From positions 2,193,245 through 2,257,244 of the forward strand of contig LT599022.1 in the NCBI GenBank assembly GCA_900079695.1: DNA of 64,000 bases, written 5' to 3'. The position numbers were made by a program, and so were the translations under genes. Below are positions 26,791 through 35,800 of the stretch, one piece after another (position 1 is the stretch's first letter; every line of letters begins with the position of its first letter). Below the pieces are notes generated by a model. The model did no database searches and was not told the DNA's origin. It was given only the letters and a program-made list of their open reading frames with translations. The DNA is from an uncultured Alphaproteobacteria bacterium. Lineage in GTDB: Bacteria; Pseudomonadota; Alphaproteobacteria; Rhodospirillales; Rhodospirillaceae.

Positions 26791-27873
26791 TCACGCCGTG
26801 CCGTCGTCCACCGCCGCCGCGATCCACGCCTGCCCGAAGCCGACGCACGGATCGCCGGGGGAGAGCCGCGCGTGCAGCAGCGGCGCAAGCCCGCGCGCCC
26901 GCAGCGCCGCCGCCAGCCCCTCGCGCAGCACGCGGTTGAGGAAGCAGCCGCCGCTCAGGCCGACGGTGCGCAGACCGGTGGTCTCGGCGCCCCAGGCGGC
27001 GAGTTCGGCGAGCCCGGCGATCAGGGTGCCGTGGAACGCCTCCGCGCCGTCCACCGGGTCGCCCCCGTCGAGGTCCGCCAGCAGCGGCAACAGGTCGAGC
27101 ACCCCGCCTTCGAGCGTCCACCCGCCCGCCGCCGCGCGCGGCCGCCGCACCAGGGCTTCGAGCGCCATCGGCGCCTCGCCCTCGAACCGCGCCACCGGGC
27201 AGATCCCGAGCAACCCGCAGGCGGCGTCGAACAGCCGCCCGGCGCTGCTGGTGGGCGGGCAGAGGCGATCTCGCGCCAGCAGCGCCCCGAGCATCGCCGC
27301 CGCCGGATACGCGGCGAAGCGCGCGGCGATCGCGTCGCCCCGGCCGAGGCGATGCAGCACCGCCGCCGCCATCCGCCAGGGTTCGCGCGCGGCGACGTCG
27401 CCGCCCGGTTGGGGCAGCTCGGCGAGGTGGCCGATGCGGCGGAACCGCGCACCGTCCACCGCCAGCAGTTCGCCGCCCCAGCTCTCCCCCTGCAGCCCGA
27501 GGCCGAAGCCGTCGAGGGCGAGGCCGAGCAGCGGCCCGCGGTGGCCGTTCTCGGCCGCCACCGCGGCGACGTGGGCATGGTGGTGCTGCACCGCGAGTGT
27601 CGGCGCGCCTTGCGCCAACGCCAGCCGGGTGGAGGGAAAATCCGGATGAAGATCGTGCGCGACGCAAACCGGCGGCACTCCCAGCCACGCCCGCAGCGCC
27701 GAGATCTCCGCCCGCAGCGCCGCCACCGCTTCGGGCGTGCCGAGATCGCCGACGACCGCGGAAACCCGGGCGCGGCCGCCGCGCATCGCGGTCGCCGTGG
27801 ACTTCAGGAAAGCGCCCAGCCCCAACACCGGCGGGACCGGGCACGGCAGGAGATAGTCCGCGCCGCCGCTCAT
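26791..27873 (-). CDS. HypF-like protein reduced to the Kae1-like carbamoyl-transfer domain
   Basis: A 360-residue protein matching only the C-terminal domain of HypF (full HypF is ~750 residues). It starts at the linker-type segment VLGLGAFLKSTATAMRGGRARVSAVVGDL and includes the metal-binding HHHAHVAAVAAENG, LALDGFGLGLQGESWGGELL and LSGGCFLNRVLREGL. The acylphosphatase, zinc-finger and YrdC-like domains that make carbamoyl adenylate are absent, and no such domains are encoded immediately upstream. They may be encoded elsewhere or replaced by the TobZ-type protein at 19.3-21.0 kb. The start overlaps the stop of the upstream DUF364 gene by ATGA, so the two are coupled. Confidence 0.8.
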   Translation of the reverse strand: MSGGADYLLPCPVPPVLGLGAFLKSTATAMRGGRARVSAVVGDLGTPEAVAALRAEISALRAWLGVPPVCVAHDLHPDFPSTRLALAQGAPTLAVQHHHAHVAAVAAENGHRGPLLGLALDGFGLGLQGESWGGELLAVDGARFRRIGHLAELPQPGGDVAAREPWRMAAAVLHRLGRGDAIAARFAAYPAAAMLGALLARDRLCPPTSSAGRLFDAACGLLGICPVARFEGEAPMALEALVRRPRAAAGGWTLEGGVLDLLPLLADLDGGDPVDGAEAFHGTLIAGLAELAAWGAETTGLRTVGLSGGCFLNRVLREGLAAALRARGLAPLLHARLSPGDPCVGFGQAWIAAAVDDGTA

Positions 27874-28604
27874 GCCGCGGCTCCCGGCGCGAAAATCTCC
27901 ACCGTCCGCACCCCCCAGCGATGCACGCCCCGCTCCAGCCCCGCCTGGGTGGTGCGCCAGACCCGCGCCGGATCCTCCACCACCACGCCGCCGACGGTGC
28001 CGACGCCATGGCCGAACAGCACCGGCGAAAGCGGCGCGCTCGGACCGCACACCATCACCTCGGCGCCACGCGCGAGTTGCAGCAGGCGCGGCAGGGTCTT
28101 GTTGATCAGCGTGGTCGCGGTGACGATCACCAGATCCTGCCCGGACAAAACGTATTCGCAGGCGCTGTCGGGGAGGTCGCCGGGCCCGGGGCGGCGCTCG
28201 ATTACGGTCAGCTCGCAGGCCTCGGCAAGGCGTTCGGTGCCGCGAAAATGGCCGATCGTCGCCACCTTCCGCCCCGCGAACGCGGCGGCGACGCGCGCGA
28301 ACGAATCTCCCACCGGAGCGGCCGCCGGATGCGCCGAGGGCGCGTTGAGCGCCGAATTGATCGCCGCCAGGCCGATCGCCGCCTCGACGAAGTTCCACGA
28401 CTTGATCCAGCGCGCGAGATCCCGCACCGCGCCGCCGACCGGATCGCCGGAGTACGCCCGTGCCGCGCCCGCCTCGCGCTGCGTCATCGCGAGGCCGACG
28501 CCCAGGGACGACCGCACCGCAGTCCAATACCGGCCGACCAGCAGGTCCTCGACCCTCGCCCCGGCGGGCACCGCATCGATGAGTTCGTCGAACACCCGCC
28601 ACAT
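27870..28604 (-). CDS. DUF4213/DUF364 protein, putative metal-chelation family
   Basis: A 244-residue protein with an N-terminal enolase-like DUF4213 domain (RYWTAVRSSLGVGLAMTQ, AAINSALNAP) and a C-terminal DUF364 domain (VATIGHFRGTERL, DLVIVTATTLINKTLPRLL, VMVCGPSAPLSPVLFGHGVGTVGG). The family is described as putative heavy-metal chelation proteins and often neighbours molybdenum genes; no reaction is established. It is divergent from modE and coupled to the HypF-like gene, so it links molybdate and hydrogenase-maturation genes. Start 28604 has GGGAGG eight bases upstream; ATG 28646 is possible. Confidence 0.8.
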   Translation of the reverse strand: MWRVFDELIDAVPAGARVEDLLVGRYWTAVRSSLGVGLAMTQREAGAARAYSGDPVGGAVRDLARWIKSWNFVEAAIGLAAINSALNAPSAHPAAAPVGDSFARVAAAFAGRKVATIGHFRGTERLAEACELTVIERRPGPGDLPDSACEYVLSGQDLVIVTATTLINKTLPRLLQLARGAEVMVCGPSAPLSPVLFGHGVGTVGGVVVEDPARVWRTTQAGLERGVHRWGVRTVEIFAPGAAA

Positions 28605-28721
28605 CCGCGCGCCCTCCCGTCCGTTCGCCGGAACTCTCTCCAGCATACCCCTCCCGCGCGGCGACGCACAGGCTTCCGGGCACTCTGCGCCGCACGCGCG
28701 AATTGCCGGTCGCGGCCTTGG

Positions 28722-28730
28722 CGTTATATA
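28722..28730 (+). promoter_or_regulatory. Possible ModE half-site
   Basis: CGTTATATA, 34 bp before the modE start, equals one half of the E. coli ModE operator (CGnTATATA-N6-TATAnnCG). The opposite half is poorly conserved, so this is only a suggestion of autoregulation. Confidence 0.3.
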
Positions 28731-28763
28731 CTCCGACCTATCAACGGCGAGGAAGGAGCTCCG

Positions 28764-29567
28764 ATGACCCGCACCGCGCTGATCCCGCAGTTCCTGATCG
28801 CCGGCGAAAGCGTCAGCCGCGTCGGCGCCGAGCGTATCGCGCTGCTCGAGGCGGTGCGCGACCACGGCTCGATCTCCGCCGCCGGCCGCGCCGTCGGGCT
28901 CAGCTACAAGGCGGCGTGGGATGGCGTCGCCGCCCTCAACAACCTGTTTTCCGCCCCGCTGGTGGTGGCGCAGCCGGGCGGCCGCCACGGCGGCGGCGCG
29001 TCGCTCACGCCGGAGGGCGAGCGGGTGATCGCCGCCTTTCACCTGATCGAGGCGGAACTGTCCCGCGCGATGGCGGCGCTCGAAGCCGACCTCGCCGCCA
29101 AGGGCGTACCCGGCGCCTCCCACCTCCTGCGGAGTCTCGCGATGAAAACCAGCGCCCGCAACGCCCTGCGCGGCGTCGTCGACGTCGTCACCCCCGGCGC
29201 GGTCAACGCCGAGGTGCTGCTGCACCTCGCCGACGGCGTCAAGCTCGCGGTGGTCATCACCAATGAAAGCGCCAGAACCCTCGGCCTCGCGCCGGGTGTG
29301 GAGGCGACCGCGCTGATCAAATCGAGCTTCGTGCTGCTCGCGCCCGCCGACGCGGTGGGGCGGATCTCGGCGCGCAACCGCCTGTACGGCACGGTGATCC
29401 GGCGCGAGGACGGCGCGGTCAACAGCGAGTTCGTCCTCGACATCGGCGGCGGCAAGACCGTCGCCGCGATCGTCACCAAGGAAAGCGCCCACGACCTCGG
29501 GCTCAACCCGGGCGATGCGGCCTGCGCCCTGGTGAAGGCCTCGCACGTGATTCTCGCAGTCGAGTGA
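28764..29567 (+). CDS. modE: ModE, molybdate-responsive regulator
   Basis: A 267-residue ModE with the full domain order: N-terminal winged helix (SISAAGRAVGLSYKAAWDGVAALNNL) and two tandem molybdate-binding Mop/TOBE domains (SARNALRGVVDVVTPGAVNAEV, then SARNRLYGTVIRREDGAVNSEF). With molybdate bound it normally represses modABC and activates Moco genes. AAGGAG precedes the ATG. It is the first gene of modE-modABC and divergent from the DUF364 gene. This is the expected metal supply branch for the molybdo-hydroxylase at 42-45 kb. Confidence 0.92.
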   Translation: MTRTALIPQFLIAGESVSRVGAERIALLEAVRDHGSISAAGRAVGLSYKAAWDGVAALNNLFSAPLVVAQPGGRHGGGASLTPEGERVIAAFHLIEAELSRAMAALEADLAAKGVPGASHLLRSLAMKTSARNALRGVVDVVTPGAVNAEVLLHLADGVKLAVVITNESARTLGLAPGVEATALIKSSFVLLAPADAVGRISARNRLYGTVIRREDGAVNSEFVLDIGGGKTVAAIVTKESAHDLGLNPGDAACALVKASHVILAVE

Positions 29568-29596
29568 ACCTCCCACGATCCTGAAGGAGAAAGATC

Positions 29597-30349
29597 ATGC
29601 GTTTCCCGCGTCTCGCCGCACTGGCGGCGGTTTCGGCCCTTCTGGTACCGGGCCTCGCGCAAGCGGGCGAAACCCTGGTGGCGGTCGCCGCCAACTTCAC
29701 CGCGCCGGTCAAGGAAATCGCCGCGGCGTTCGAGAAGAAGACCGGCGACAAGGTCAACTTCTCGTTCGGCTCGACCGGCCAGCTCTACACCCAGATCTCC
29801 CAGGGCGCGCCGTTCGAGGCGCTGTTCGCCGCCGACGACGAGCGCCCGCTGCGGGCGGAGAAGGAAGGCTTCGGCGTGCCCGGCTCGACCTTCACCTACG
29901 CGGTCGGCACCCTGGTGCTGTGGAGCGCCAAACCCGGCGTCGTCGATCCCAAGGGCGAGGTGCTGAAGACCGGCGGCTTCGCCAAGCTCGCGATCGCCAA
30001 CCCCAAGGCCGCACCCTACGGCGCCGCGGCGGTCGAAACCCTGAATGCGCTCGGTCTCTACGCCACCCTGGAACCCAAGATCGTGCAGGGCAACAACATC
30101 TCCCAGGCGCACCAGTTCGTCGCCTCCGGCAACGCCGAGCTCGGCTTCGTCGCCCTCTCGCAGGTCGCGCTCGATCCCTCGGGGTCGCGCTGGGTGGTGC
30201 CGCAGGACCTCTACGCCCCGATCTATCAGGATGCGGTGCTGCTGAAGAAGGGCGCGTCCAATCCGGTGACCTCCGCCTTCCTCGCCTTCCAGAAGTCTCC
30301 CGAGGCGCTGGCGGTGCTGAAGAAATACGGCTACGGCGTGCGCAAGTAA
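29597..30349 (+). CDS. modA: ModA, periplasmic molybdate-binding protein
   Basis: A 250-residue binding protein. Residues 1-23 are a signal peptide cleaved at AQA|GETL. Mature features are [52 protein letters not shown] and [23 protein letters not shown], which contribute the oxyanion-binding Ser/Asn residues. AAGGAG lies before the ATG. It captures molybdate (or tungstate) for ModBC, encoded ten bases downstream. Confidence 0.92.
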   Translation: MRFPRLAALAAVSALLVPGLAQAGETLVAVAANFTAPVKEIAAAFEKKTGDKVNFSFGSTGQLYTQISQGAPFEALFAADDERPLRAEKEGFGVPGSTFTYAVGTLVLWSAKPGVVDPKGEVLKTGGFAKLAIANPKAAPYGAAAVETLNALGLYATLEPKIVQGNNISQAHQFVASGNAELGFVALSQVALDPSGSRWVVPQDLYAPIYQDAVLLKKGASNPVTSAFLAFQKSPEALAVLKKYGYGVRK

Positions 30350-30359
30350 GAGCCCCGGC

Positions 30360-31025
30360 ATGCTCGGCGTCATCCTCCTCACCATCAAGCTCGCCTCCGT
30401 CAGCACCTGCGTGCTGCTGCTGATCGGCACGCCGCTCGCCTGGTGGCTGGCGCGGAGCCGCGCCTGGATCAAGGAGGCGGTGGCGACGGTGACGGCGCTG
30501 CCGCTGGTGCTGCCGCCGACCGTGCTCGGCTTCTATCTGCTGGTGGCGATGAGCCCTTCGGGGCCGATCCAGGCGGTGCTCGGCCCCCTCGGGCTGCGGC
30601 CGCTGGCCTTCAGCTTCCCCGGACTGGTGGTCGGCTCGGTGGCGTTCTCGCTGCCGTTCGTCGTCAACCCGATCCGCAACGCGTTCGAGGCGGCGGGCGA
30701 CCGCCCCCTCGAAGCGGCGGCGACGCTGCGCGCGTCGCCGCTCGACGCGTTCTTCACCGTCGCCCTGCCGCTGGCGAGCCCCGGCATTCTCACCGGCGCG
30801 ATTCTCGGCTTCGCCCACACCATGGGCGAGTTCGGCGTGGTGCTGATGATCGGCGGCAACATCCCCGGCGAAACCAAGGTGCTGTCGATGGCGATTCTCG
30901 ACTACGTCGAAACCCTGCAATGGGGCGAGGCGCATGTGCTTTCGGCCCTGATGCTGGGGTTCGCGTTCAGCGTGATCCTGACGATGACGCTGATCGAGAA
31001 GCGCCTGCGGAGGCGGCTGCGATGA
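30360..31025 (+). CDS. modB: ModB, molybdate ABC permease
   Basis: A 221-residue inner-membrane permease with about five hydrophobic helices. It has the ModB pattern [17 protein letters not shown], the ATPase-coupling loop [25 protein letters not shown], and [23 protein letters not shown]. Four-base overlap with modC (ATGA). It passes molybdate from ModA to the cytoplasm. Confidence 0.92.
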   Translation: MLGVILLTIKLASVSTCVLLLIGTPLAWWLARSRAWIKEAVATVTALPLVLPPTVLGFYLLVAMSPSGPIQAVLGPLGLRPLAFSFPGLVVGSVAFSLPFVVNPIRNAFEAAGDRPLEAAATLRASPLDAFFTVALPLASPGILTGAILGFAHTMGEFGVVLMIGGNIPGETKVLSMAILDYVETLQWGEAHVLSALMLGFAFSVILTMTLIEKRLRRRLR

Positions 31026-32089
31026 TCGAGGCGCGCTTCTCCGGCCGCCTCGGCGGCTTCGTCCTCGACGTCGCCTTCGCCGCGCCGGAACGGGGCGTAA
31101 CCGCGCTGTTCGGCCCCTCGGGCTGCGGCAAGACCACGACCCTGCGCTGCGTCGCCGGGCTCGAACGCCTGCCCGGCCGCCTCGCCCTCGGCGCGGGCGA
31201 GGTGTGGCAGAGCGAGACCGCGTTCCTGCCCCCCCACCGCCGCGCGATCGGCTACGTGTTCCAGGAGGCGAGCCTGTTCCCGCACCTGTCGGTGACCGGC
31301 AACCTGCGCTACGGCCTGCGCCGCGCCGCCGATCGCGGTGTCGCCTTCGCCGAGGTGGTGGATCTGCTCGGCCTCGCCCACCTGCTGGAGCGCGCCCCGG
31401 CGCGACTCTCGGGCGGCGAACGCCAGCGCGTCGCGATCGGCCGGGCGCTGCTCAGCCAGCCGCGTCTGCTGCTGATGGACGAACCGCTGGCGGCGCTCGA
31501 CCGCGACAGCAAGGACGAAATCCTCCCCTATCTCGAACGCCTGCACGACGTGCTGGCGATCCCGATGCTGTACGTCTCCCACGACATGGCCGAGGTCGAA
31601 CGCGTCGCCGACCATCTGGTGCTGCTGGAAGCCGGCCGGGTGCGCGCCGCCGGGCCGCTGGCGGCGTTGCTGGCCGACCCGGCGCTGCCGCTCGCCCGGC
31701 GCGTGGGCGCGGCGGCGGTGGTGGAGGGCGCGGTGACGGTGGCGAACGCCGGGTTCGGCCTCGCCCGCGTCGCGGTGGCGGGGGCGGAGCTGCTGGTGCC
31801 CGAGGCGGTCGGGCCGGTGGGCACGCGCCGCCGCCTGCGTATCCGCGCCGACGACGTCAGCCTCTGCCGCACCCGGCCGGGGGATACCTCGATCCTCAAT
31901 GTCCTGCCCGCGCGGGTCGCCGAAGTCCTCGAGGGCGACGGCCATCAGGTGACGGTGCTTCTCGGCCTCGGCGACGCCGGGGACGGCGCACGCCTGCTCG
32001 CCCGCATCAGCGCCCGTTCACGCGCCGCGCTCGCCCTCGCCCCCGGCGTGGCGGTGTTCGCGCAGATCAAGGGCGTCGCCCTCGCCTGA
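31022..32089 (+). CDS. modC: ModC, molybdate importer ATPase
   Basis: A 355-residue ATPase with Walker [11 protein letters not shown] near residue 33, signature [16 protein letters not shown], Walker [13 protein letters not shown] and the switch His in [14 protein letters not shown]-terminal Mop/TOBE domain ([25 protein letters not shown]) probably senses intracellular molybdate. It ends the modABC transcription unit. A signal-peptide-bearing GlcG/HbpS-like gene follows 128 bp later. Confidence 0.92.
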   Translation: MIEARFSGRLGGFVLDVAFAAPERGVTALFGPSGCGKTTTLRCVAGLERLPGRLALGAGEVWQSETAFLPPHRRAIGYVFQEASLFPHLSVTGNLRYGLRRAADRGVAFAEVVDLLGLAHLLERAPARLSGGERQRVAIGRALLSQPRLLLMDEPLAALDRDSKDEILPYLERLHDVLAIPMLYVSHDMAEVERVADHLVLLEAGRVRAAGPLAALLADPALPLARRVGAAAVVEGAVTVANAGFGLARVAVAGAELLVPEAVGPVGTRRRLRIRADDVSLCRTRPGDTSILNVLPARVAEVLEGDGHQVTVLLGLGDAGDGARLLARISARSRAALALAPGVAVFAQIKGVALA

Positions 32090-32217
32090 CGCTCCGATCC
32101 CCCGACTCCTTCAACCGTCGGCCGCCTGACAGACCGCGCCTTCCGATCCGCCGACGATGGCGGCAGGGACACGGCCGCCCGATACCCGCGGCGGCCACAG
32201 GGAGGAAGGGAACGAAC

Positions 32218-32706
32218 ATGATAAAACCTGCGCTGCTCGGAACGATGATGCTTCTCGGCCTGCCCATGTCCGCGCTTGCCGCGGATGCGGGCAAACTGCA
32301 ACTCCCGGGGGACATCACCCTCGCCCAGGCGGAAAAGGTGGTCGCCGCCGCCAAGGCCAAGGCCCACGAACAAGGCACCCTGATGAACATCGCGGTGGTC
32401 GATGCCGGAGGCAACCTCAAGGCGTTCGCCCGGATGGACGGCGCGTTCCTCGGCAGCATCGACATCGCCGCCAAGAAGGCGAGAACCGCCCGCTACTTCA
32501 ACATGTCGTCGAAGGAACTGGGCGACCTCGCCCAGACCGGCCAGCCGCTCTACGGCATCGAGGTGACCAACGGCGGTCTCGCGATCTTCGGCGGCGGCGA
32601 ACTGATCCGCGACAAATCCGGGACCATCATCGGCGCGATCGGCGTCAGCGGCAGCTCGGTCGAGAACGACATGGCGGTCTCGCAGGCGGGCGCCGCCGGA
32701 CTGTGA
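32218..32706 (+). CDS. Secreted GlcG/HbpS-family protein
   Basis: A 162-residue protein with a signal peptide (residues ~1-21, cleaved at ALA|ADAGK) and a single GlcG/HbpS domain: [57 protein letters not shown] and [21 protein letters not shown]. Some relatives bind heme or cobalamin, but the function of the periplasmic single-domain forms is not settled. GGGAGGAAGG lies upstream. It follows modC in the same direction and converges with hypB over a strong hairpin. In a gas- or heme-sensing regulon a heme-binding role would be attractive but is unproven. Confidence 0.75.
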   Translation: MIKPALLGTMMLLGLPMSALAADAGKLQLPGDITLAQAEKVVAAAKAKAHEQGTLMNIAVVDAGGNLKAFARMDGAFLGSIDIAAKKARTARYFNMSSKELGDLAQTGQPLYGIEVTNGGLAIFGGGELIRDKSGTIIGAIGVSGSSVENDMAVSQAGAAGL

Positions 32707-32714
32707 CCCCACAG

Positions 32715-32743
32715 CGCCTGACGCCGCACCGCGGCGTCAGGCG
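32715..32743. terminator. Bidirectional hairpin between the GlcG/HbpS gene and hypB
   Basis: Perfect 13-bp stem CGCCTGACGCCGC / GCGGCGTCAGGCG with an ACC loop. The right arm contains the hypB stop codon. There is no T-run. It is well placed to separate the mod unit from the end of the 20-kb minus-strand hydrogenase/molybdo-enzyme cluster. Confidence 0.65.
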
Positions 32744-33474
32744 GGTTCGCCCGCCATGCGGGCGGCGCGCAATCCCGCGAGCCAATCGAACCACCCGGCC
32801 AGGCCCTCGCCGGTCTTGGCGGAGACGACGCTCACCGGCGTCGCCGCGTCGAGATCGGCAACCGCGCGCGCCGCGCGTTCGGGCCGGAACTCCTCGATGT
32901 ACGGCAGCAGGTCGGCCTTGGTCACCAGCACGTGATCGGCGGCGCGGAACATCACCGGATACTTGGCGGGTTTGTCGTCGCCCTCGGTGACCGACAGCAG
33001 CACGACGTCGGCATGCTGGCCGAGATCGAAGCTCGCCGGGCACACCAGATTGCCGACGTTCTCGATGAACAGGAGATCGATCGCCGCGAGGTCGAGATCG
33101 TGGAGGGCGCGGTGCACCATCAGCGCGTCGAGATGGCAGGCCATGCCGGTGGTGATCTGCACCGCGGGCACGCCGTGGCGGCGGATGCGCTCGGCGTCGT
33201 TCTCGGTTTCGAGATCGCCGACCACCACCGCGATCCGCACCCCCTTCGCCCCGAGCGCGACGATCGTCGCCTCCAGCAGGGCGGTCTTGCCGCTGCCGGG
33301 CGACGACATCAGGTTGACCGCCAGCACGCCGTGCGCGTCGAAATGCGCGCGGTTGTGCGCCGCTTCCCGGTCGTTCTCGCCGAGCAGGGGTTCGAGCACC
33401 GCGATCGCCGGATCGCGATGATCGTGGTGATGATCGTGCTCGTGATCGTGGCCGCAGCCGCAAGTCCCGCACAT
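32737..33474 (-). CDS. hypB: HypB, nickel-delivery GTPase
   Basis: A 245-residue HypB. Its N-terminus carries CGTCGCGHDHEHDHHHDH, combining the high-affinity Cys nickel motif and a His-rich storage stretch. The GTPase core has Walker A SSPGSGKTALL, VVVGDLETENDAERI, IENVGNLVCPASFDLG and the G4-type TKADLLPY. It inserts nickel with HypA. It is the last gene of the long minus-strand cluster and follows hypA by three bases. Confidence 0.94.
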   Translation of the reverse strand: MCGTCGCGHDHEHDHHHDHRDPAIAVLEPLLGENDREAAHNRAHFDAHGVLAVNLMSSPGSGKTALLEATIVALGAKGVRIAVVVGDLETENDAERIRRHGVPAVQITTGMACHLDALMVHRALHDLDLAAIDLLFIENVGNLVCPASFDLGQHADVVLLSVTEGDDKPAKYPVMFRAADHVLVTKADLLPYIEEFRPERAARAVADLDAATPVSVVSAKTGEGLAGWFDWLAGLRAARMAGEPA

Positions 33475-33477
33475 GAT

Positions 33478-33846
33478 TCAGCCTCCTCCGGATGCTCCGG
33501 CCGCCTCGGCGGCCTCGAAACTTTCGACGTAGAGTTCCTCGCCGCCGGTCACCCTCACGTCGCCGCTTTCGCAATCCGGACAGCGGAAGCGATAGCCCGC
33601 CACCTCGAACTCGCGGCCGCACGCCGCGCAGCGCCCGCGCACCGGCAGATGGTCGATGCACAGCTCCGCGCCCTCGGCGACGCCGCCCTCGGCGAAGATT
33701 TCGAAGCACGCGACCAGCGCCTGCGGTTCGACCGCCTTGAGCTTGCCGACCTTGAGGTTGACCCGGGCGATCCGCGAGACCCCGTGCAACGCCGCCTGGC
33801 GTTCGAGGATCTTCATCAGACCGGCGACGATCGCGGCTTCGTGCAT
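33478..33846 (-). CDS. hypA: HypA, nickel metallochaperone
   Basis: A 122-residue HypA. It starts MHEAAIVAGL with the nickel-binding His2, and has the structural zinc site CAACGREF...CPDCESG. A Gly-rich C-terminal tail follows. GGGGGGAAG lies upstream. The first 31 bp overlap the end of the histidine phosphatase gene in another frame. A degenerate CooA-type site lies about 65 bp upstream, inside the phosphatase gene. Confidence 0.94.
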   Translation of the reverse strand: MHEAAIVAGLMKILERQAALHGVSRIARVNLKVGKLKAVEPQALVACFEIFAEGGVAEGAELCIDHLPVRGRCAACGREFEVAGYRFRCPDCESGDVRVTGGEELYVESFEAAEAAGASGGG

Positions 33847-34526
33847 CGCGCTTCCCCCCGCGAAACTCCAGCGTCCAGTGTGACAGGCTCCGTCACGCCC
33901 GTCTGTCGGCAAGCGGACACGGGCGTCGGCGGGCGGAAGTTGATCAGTTCCACCCGCCAGTCCCCCGGCGCGCCGCGCAACAGGTTGAGGCACCCCGGAT
34001 CCTGGCCGAGCCGGAACATCCGGCGCAGCGGCAGCCCCAACGCGTGGCACAGAAACACCCGGTTGACCGAGGCGTGCCCCACCACCAGCACGTCGCCCGA
34101 GGTCGCGCGGAAAATCCGGCGGATCTCGGCCACCACGCGCCTGCGGCAGGAGTCCAGGCTTTCCCCGCCCGGCACGCGATGGCGCGCGAGGTCCGCGCCG
34201 CGCGCCCGGTAATCCTCGGGGCATTCCGCCGCCACCTCGCGGCGCAGCCGCCCCTCCCATGCGCCCATCGCCGGTTCGCGCAGCGCCCGCCGGGGCTCGA
34301 CCGCGAGGTTCCGCCCCGCGACGATCAGCTCGGCGGTGCGGCGGCTGCGTTCGAGATCGCTGGAAAACGCCGCGCCGATCTCCGCTCCGGCAAGCACCGC
34401 ACGCAACCGCAGCGCCTGCGCCTCGCCCTCCGCGCCGAGCGGCAGATCGGTATCGCCGACGAACCGCAGCGCCGCATCGCCCGCGAGCGCGCCGTGCCGC
34501 ACCAGATAGAGGGCGCGCGCGGTCAT
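33816..34526 (-). CDS. Histidine phosphatase family protein of the molybdo-hydroxylase cassette
   Basis: A 236-residue phosphoglycerate-mutase-like phosphatase. Catalytic motifs are LVRHGALAG near the N-terminus (phosphorylated His), a second Arg in FSSDLERSRRTAELI, and VVGHASVNRVFLC near residue 170. The fold ends around residue 205; the last ~25 residues run over the hypA start and may be incidental. The gene overlaps the ligase gene upstream by four bases. It is a member of the conserved cassette found next to Mop-type enzymes in sulfate reducers; the substrate, possibly a nucleotide or cofactor phosphate, is unknown. Confidence 0.78.
   Translation of the reverse strand: MTARALYLVRHGALAGDAALRFVGDTDLPLGAEGEAQALRLRAVLAGAEIGAAFSSDLERSRRTAELIVAGRNLAVEPRRALREPAMGAWEGRLRREVAAECPEDYRARGADLARHRVPGGESLDSCRRRVVAEIRRIFRATSGDVLVVGHASVNRVFLCHALGLPLRRMFRLGQDPGCLNLLRGAPGDWRVELINFRPPTPVSACRQTGVTEPVTLDAGVSRGEARCTKPRSSPV
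33904..33919 (-). promoter_or_regulatory. Degenerate CooA-type site upstream of hypA
   Basis: TGTCGGCAAGCGGACA fits TGTCG-N6-TGACA (the reverse-strand form of the CooA consensus) with one mismatch. It is inside the phosphatase coding region, centred about 65 bp before the hypA start, and could give hypAB an internal promoter. The coding context makes chance occurrence a real possibility. Confidence 0.35.
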
Positions 34527-35800
34527 GCGGAGGCATCCACGTGCAGGCAGCGCTTGCCGCGCGCCGGAGCGGACGCGCCGCCGACCACCGCCAGCTCCAG
34601 CGCCAGCGCGCCTTCGGCCCGCGCCGCGCGCAGCGACGCCACGCCGTCGAGCGCGGCGGTCAGGCGGGTTTCGAGATCCGCCGCAGCGCCCGGCGCAACC
34701 ACTTCCAGCCGCAGGCGTTCGGGCGTTCCGGCGCGGAACCCGCCGCGCACGTCGATCACGCCCGCGACGCCGAACAGCGCGTCGTCGATCTCGCCGAGAG
34801 TGACGCCGCCATGGGGACCGACGCGGCCGTCGGACCGCATCGCAATGCGGTCGAGCCGCCGCAACGGCGAGCCGCAGGCGCAACGGCCGGGGAGGAAGCG
34901 CGAGACGTCGCCGGTGCGGTAGCGGATCAGCGGCATGCCGCGCCGCGTCAGGGTGGTGAGGATCACCTCGCCGAACGCGCCGTCGGGCACCGCCCGGCCG
35001 GTGGCGGGATCGACGATCTCGAACAGGAAGTCCCCCTCCTGAAGATGACGCCCGTCGTGGGCGCGGCAGTCGACGCCGCCGCCGTAGCCCATCTCCGTCA
35101 TCCCCCAGTCCTCGAACGTCTCGCACCCCCACGCGGCCGCGAGGCGCCGCGCCGCGCCCTCCGGCGGACGGTCGGAACACAGCAGCACCGCGCGCACCGT
35201 GCAACCGCAGGTCCTGCGGGCGAGATCCAGCACCGCCACCGGCGCACCGACCACCAGATCGGGCGGCGACCGCCGGAATGCGTCGTCGTCGGGCGACGCC
35301 TCGGCGAAGCGCACCCGCGCGCCGAGCGCGCGCAGCGCCCGGCCGAGCAGATCGCCGAGGCCGCCCGGCCGCCCCTGCGGCAACAGCGCCAGCACGTTCC
35401 GCCCCCTCGCGACCATCTGCGACAGGCCGCAGCGGAAGAACGCGAGGGTGATCTCCTGATCCGCCGCGGTGAAGAACAGCCGCTTGGGCCGGCCCGAAGT
35501 GCCGGAAGTTTCGAGCGTCACCACCCGGTCGATCTCGTCCTGCGGCACGCATACCAGCGCGAGGGGATCGGCGGCGAGATCGGCGGCGGTGGTGAACGGC
35601 AGCGCCGCGAGATCCTCGATGCTCCGGGGCGGCGCGCACCCGGCGAGGCGGGCGCGGTAGAAGCGGCTCCGCGCCCGTGCCCAGAGGAAGGTTTCGCGCA
35701 GGCGCGCGCCCTGGCCGCGCGCGAGGTCGGCGCGGTCGAAGCCCTCGGCGAGCCCGAGGGTCCGCGCGGCGAGGGCGTCGAGGGGGGTGCCCGCGCTCAT
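34523..35800 (-). CDS. PaaK-like AMP-dependent ligase (DVU_1553-type)
   Basis: A 425-residue adenylate-forming enzyme of the phenylacetate-CoA ligase / coenzyme F390 synthetase group. It shows the ATP-binding loop LETSGTSGRPKRLFF, EDWGMTEMGYGGG, the conserved IRYRTGDVSRFLPG and a CACGSPLRRLDRI zinc-like segment, then a small C-terminal ACT-like domain. It would activate a carboxylate with ATP. The acceptor is unknown; in this cassette it may modify a cofactor or an organic acid made by the aldehyde oxidoreductase. It is coupled by four-base overlaps to both neighbours. The equivalence to D. vulgaris DVU1553 is from memory of the family, not a search. Confidence 0.78.
   Translation of the reverse strand: MSAGTPLDALAARTLGLAEGFDRADLARGQGARLRETFLWARARSRFYRARLAGCAPPRSIEDLAALPFTTAADLAADPLALVCVPQDEIDRVVTLETSGTSGRPKRLFFTAADQEITLAFFRCGLSQMVARGRNVLALLPQGRPGGLGDLLGRALRALGARVRFAEASPDDDAFRRSPPDLVVGAPVAVLDLARRTCGCTVRAVLLCSDRPPEGAARRLAAAWGCETFEDWGMTEMGYGGGVDCRAHDGRHLQEGDFLFEIVDPATGRAVPDGAFGEVILTTLTRRGMPLIRYRTGDVSRFLPGRCACGSPLRRLDRIAMRSDGRVGPHGGVTLGEIDDALFGVAGVIDVRGGFRAGTPERLRLEVVAPGAAADLETRLTAALDGVASLRAARAEGALALELAVVGGASAPARGKRCLHVDASA

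Noticed and set aside
28722..28740. Full ModE operator before modE
   Set aside because: Only the left half-site matches; the right half has most positions wrong at any reasonable spacing, so only a half-site is reported.
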